Positions 6,790 to 7,807 of a DNA stretch of 7,807 nt are shown in pieces. The translations under genes were made by a program, and so were the position numbers. Every line of letters begins with the position of its first letter. Position 1 is the first letter of the stretch. Origin of the DNA: CAYMUG01 sp964393575 (lineage in GTDB: Bacteria; Patescibacteriota; Minisyncoccia; Spechtbacterales; 2-12-FULL-38-22). The notes under the pieces are model-generated. The model searched no databases, had not been told where the DNA came from, and worked only from the letters and a program-made list of their open reading frames with translations. The stretch spans positions 1-7,807 of the forward strand of contig CAYMUG010000032.1 in NCBI GenBank assembly GCA_964393575.1. Reading direction: 5' to 3'.

Positions 6790-7077
6790 ATGGATTCTAT
6801 CATAAAAAAAATTAAGGCAATAACAAAAAAAACAAAAAAAGAAGGCCCTCTCTTTATAATTAAGTACATCAAAAAAATTTTTGTGGCGGGTTTAGTGTTG
6901 GCTCTTATTTTGGGTATTTATAAATTTTACATCTCTGCATACAAACCCACCCGAGCAACTTATGATGCTAAAGTTGAAGGTCGCAGTATAGATACTGAAG
7001 GCCTGGAAGAAGCATTAAATCTTATTCAAAAAGACAGACAATTTCCTTCTGTTTCCGGCAATCCTTTTGTTAAATAA
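6790..7077 (+). CDS. Small single-pass membrane protein at the end of the pilMNO operon
   Basis: I do not recognise a named family. The 95-residue protein has a very basic cytoplasmic N-terminus (KKIKAITKKTKK), one membrane helix at about residues 29-48 (KIFVAGLVLALILGIYKFYI), and a short external tail ending in GLEEALNLIQKDRQFPSVSGNPF. It starts 7 nt after pilO and so is surely co-transcribed. The place in the operon is where pilP is often found, but there is no lipobox Cys and no beta-sandwich domain, so it is not an ordinary PilP. A role as an accessory of the PilN/PilO complex is inference. The promoter of the tRNA locus begins right after its stop codon. Confidence 0.8.
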   Translation: MDSIIKKIKAITKKTKKEGPLFIIKYIKKIFVAGLVLALILGIYKFYISAYKPTRATYDAKVEGRSIDTEGLEEALNLIQKDRQFPSVSGNPFVK

Positions 7078-7079
7078 CC

Positions 7080-7108
7080 TTGCTTTCATTGTACTTTTAG
7101 TGTATAAT
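7080..7108 (+). promoter_or_regulatory. Sigma70-type promoter for the tRNA locus
   Basis: TTGCTT (7080-7085) and a perfect TATAAT (7103-7108) are separated by 17 nt. Transcription would begin near 7115, about 50 nt before the first tRNA-like base at 7166. The region lies directly after the stop of the last pil gene, so the tRNA locus probably has its own promoter rather than depending on pil read-through. Confidence 0.7.
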
Positions 7109-7200
7109 ATCGTAGTAAATCACATAGTCATTGTGATGGCGGTTTCGTGTTATTGTTATAGATATCTCCCCGTAGCTCAACTGGATAGAGCAACAGGTTT

Positions 7201-7361
7201 TTTATCCCGCACCGTGTCGCCTGAAGCGACTCTGGTGCGGAGCCCTACACCATTCACTTCGTTCAGGTTTAGGACTCCCTTGACCCTGTGGTGCTAGTAC
7301 AGCCCTCATTATACTCGAAGGTCTCAGCCCTGAACCGTGCGCGAAGCGCTCTTGTGCGGGG
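7201..7361 (+). other. Structured insertion in the anticodon loop of the outer tRNA
   Basis: The exact edges are uncertain by about 2 nt. CCCGCAC (7206-7212) can pair with GTGCGGG (7354-7360), closing the whole insertion. Alternatively CCGCACC (7207-7213) pairs with GGTGCGG (7234-7240), with GTCGC/GCGAC inside. A 13-bp helix with two mismatches joins 7239-7251 and 7266-7278, and GGTTTAGG (7266-7273) can instead pair with CCTGAACC (7329-7336). A 5' exon ending in U and an insertion ending in G would match group I intron boundaries, including the U34 site used in cyanobacterial tRNA-Leu. However, it is shorter than typical group I introns and I cannot find their conserved core motifs. It may be a cluster of palindromic elements or an undescribed intron. 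Confidence 0.5.
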
Positions 7362-7384
7362 CTACCCTGTAGGTTGCAGGCACG

Positions 7385-7487
7385 CCCCGTTAGACACGCC
7401 CCCTCGTAGCTCAACTGGATAGAGCAGCGGGCTTCTATCCCGAAGATTGGAGGTTCGAGTCCTCCCGAGGGGACGTGTCTAACGGGG
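7385..7487. repeat. Perfect 14-bp inverted repeats flanking tRNA-Arg
   Basis: CCCCGTTAGACACG (7385-7398) and its exact reverse complement CGTGTCTAACGGGG (7474-7487) enclose one extra C and the whole 74-nt tRNA-Arg, whose discriminator base touches the right arm. The cassette is inserted in the T loop of the outer tRNA. In RNA, the 14-bp helix would stack almost directly on the acceptor stem of the inner tRNA. The core CCCGTTAG also occurs in the window's first spacer (14-21). Confidence 0.85.
7400..7473 (+). tRNA. tRNA-Arg(UCU)
   Basis: This is an intact 74-nt cloverleaf. Acceptor CCCCTCG pairs with CGAGGGG, and discriminator A73 is at 7473. The D arm is GCTC/GAGC with an AACTGGATA loop containing the arginine-type A20. 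The anticodon stem GCGGG/CCCGA has one G-A mismatch at its base (27-43). The loop CTTCTAT has anticodon TCT at 7434-7436. The variable loop has 5 nt, and T arm GGAGG-TTCGAGT-CCTCC is canonical. CCA is not encoded, so it must be added after processing. It reads AGA/AGG arginine codons. The 20 nt from 7407 to 7426 are identical to 7173-7192 of the outer tRNA, indicating related genes. Confidence 0.93.
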
Positions 7488-7751
7488 TAAAACTCCTGCC
7501 GGGGAGGCCAAGGTTCGCCGTATCATCCGATACGGCGCCCCGTCGCCGCAGTCATTCGACACGGCAAGCATGACGGGGCGAGTCCTCCCGAGGGGACGTG
7601 TCTAACGGGGTAAAACTCCTGCCGGGGAGGCCAAGGTTCGCCGTATCATCCGATACGGCGCCCCGTCGCCGCAGTCATTCGACACGGCAAGCATGACGGG
7701 GCGAGTCCTCCCGAGGGGACGTGTCTAACGGGGTAAAACTCCTGCCGGGGA
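7456..7751. repeat. 123-bp tandem repeat starting in the T loop of tRNA-Arg
   Basis: Units run 7456-7578 and 7579-7701 (identical as read), with a partial third at 7702-7751 (50 nt). Each begins with the last 18 nt of tRNA-Arg (from position 56 of the T loop), followed by the right inverted-repeat arm, the 3' end of the outer tRNA (CCTGC-CGGGGAG) and two hairpins. These are CGCCGTATC/GATACGGCG with an ATCC loop (7516-7524/7529-7537 in copy 1) and an outer CGCCCCGTC/GACGGGGCG helix that crosses the unit boundary. The boundary at the tRNA 3' part resembles the duplication left by tRNA-targeting integrases, but simple tandem duplication is also possible. No coding potential is seen. Confidence 0.9.
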
Positions 7752-7807
7752 TGCCTACAAAATAACAAAAGAACAGATTAACAGAATACAAATCCTAAAT
7801 CCTAATA
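7752..7807. repeat. AT-rich end of window with AAATCCT heptamers
   Basis: After the partial third repeat the sequence becomes AT-rich and non-coding. The last 18 bases (7790-7807) are identical to 2111-2128 and consist of AAATCCT units, cut off by the window end. No terminator is visible for the tRNA transcript. Confidence 0.7.

Larger units (their letters stand above)
7166..7510 (+). tRNA. Twice-interrupted tRNA-like gene (probably Arg-UCU, alternatively Lys-UUU)
   Basis: The pieces of a complete cloverleaf lie in order. Acceptor CTCCCCG (7166-7172) pairs with CGGGGAG (7500-7506). The D stem is GCTC/GAGC (7175-7178/7188-7191). The anticodon stem is ACAGG (7193-7197) with CCTGT (7366-7370), a 5-nt variable loop AGGTT follows, and T stem GCAGG (7376-7380) pairs with CCTGC (7495-7499). 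Discriminator G7507 and an encoded CCA (7508-7510) complete it. All four stems are perfect although about 161 nt sit in the anticodon loop and about 107 nt in the T loop. If the first insertion is 7201-7361, the joined loop is TTTCTAC, anticodon UCU. If it is 7203-7363, the loop is TTTTTAC, anticodon UUU. A20 and G73 favour arginine. The T-loop remnants (CACG and TAAAACT) do not rebuild a TTCRANY loop, so the gene may be non-functional or may mature unusually. Confidence 0.55.

Noticed and set aside
7067..7297. Open reading frame of 76 codons on the + strand
   Set aside because: It overlaps the promoter and the tRNA 5' half, and its translation includes a readout of tRNA sequence. There is no ribosome site or recognisable domain.
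7201..7361. Confirmed group I intron
   Set aside because: The boundary bases fit, but the length is too short and no conserved core segments could be found on either strand, so it is reported only as an unclassified insertion.
7202..7414. Open reading frame of 70 codons on the - strand
   Set aside because: It lies wholly in structured RNA sequence and overlaps the tRNA-Arg. The composition is that of palindromic GC-rich DNA read in frame.
7385..7487. Integron attC-like site (GTTAGAC and GTCTAAC match the core consensus)
   Set aside because: The two boxes are in the opposite order to attC, the spacing is a whole tRNA, and there is no integrase. The match follows from the inverted repeat and is probably chance.
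7456..7751. CRISPR array
   Set aside because: The 123-bp units are contiguous and identical, with no variable spacers and no cas genes in view.

Overview
This window reads as a type IV pilus assembly locus followed by a very unusual tRNA locus. The organism is probably a Candidate Phyla Radiation (Patescibacteria, Parcubacteria-like) bacterium. That assignment is inference. It rests on the small minor-pilin plus PilM/PilN/PilO set ending in a tiny membrane protein, the near absence of Shine-Dalgarno sequences, AT-rich genes, and intergenic spacers filled with short palindromes and 7-base tandem motifs. All protein genes lie on the + strand.

Positions 1-100 hold a spacer with a small hairpin plus T-run and an 8-base periodic repeat. 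Positions 101-4433 carry four pilin-type genes: a FimT/GspH-like prepilin with a large C-terminal extension, a PilV-like prepilin, a PilW/PilJ-like prepilin with an unusually long leader, and a PilX-like protein with a repetitive, probably beta-helical passenger. The spacers between them contain heptamer repeats and GC-rich palindromes. Two of the prepilin leaders contain in-frame palindromes with the same 7-base arms, just before the prepilin peptidase site.

Positions 4434-4596 are a spacer with three strong hairpins. Positions 4597-7077 are a compact operon: PilM (actin-like cytoplasmic ATPase), PilN, PilO (inner-membrane assembly partners) and an unrecognised 95-residue single-pass protein in the slot where pilP is often found. 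The minor pilins would form or prime the pilus tip, and PilMNO would link the cytoplasmic motor to the envelope. The motor ATPases, PilC, PilD and secretin are not in this window.

Positions 7078-7807 contain no credible protein gene. A good sigma70-type promoter (7080-7108) precedes a tRNA-like gene (7166-7510). Its acceptor, D, anticodon and T stems are all perfectly paired, but it is interrupted twice: by about 161 nt in the anticodon loop and by about 107 nt in the T loop. The T-loop insertion carries a complete second tRNA, tRNA-Arg(UCU) at 7400-7473, between perfect 14-bp inverted repeats. From the T loop of that inner tRNA onward, a 123-bp unit is tandemly repeated (two full copies and a 50-nt partial third). 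This nested, interrupted tRNA with its array is the most interesting part of the window. Whether the outer tRNA is spliced, processed or dead cannot be decided from sequence alone.
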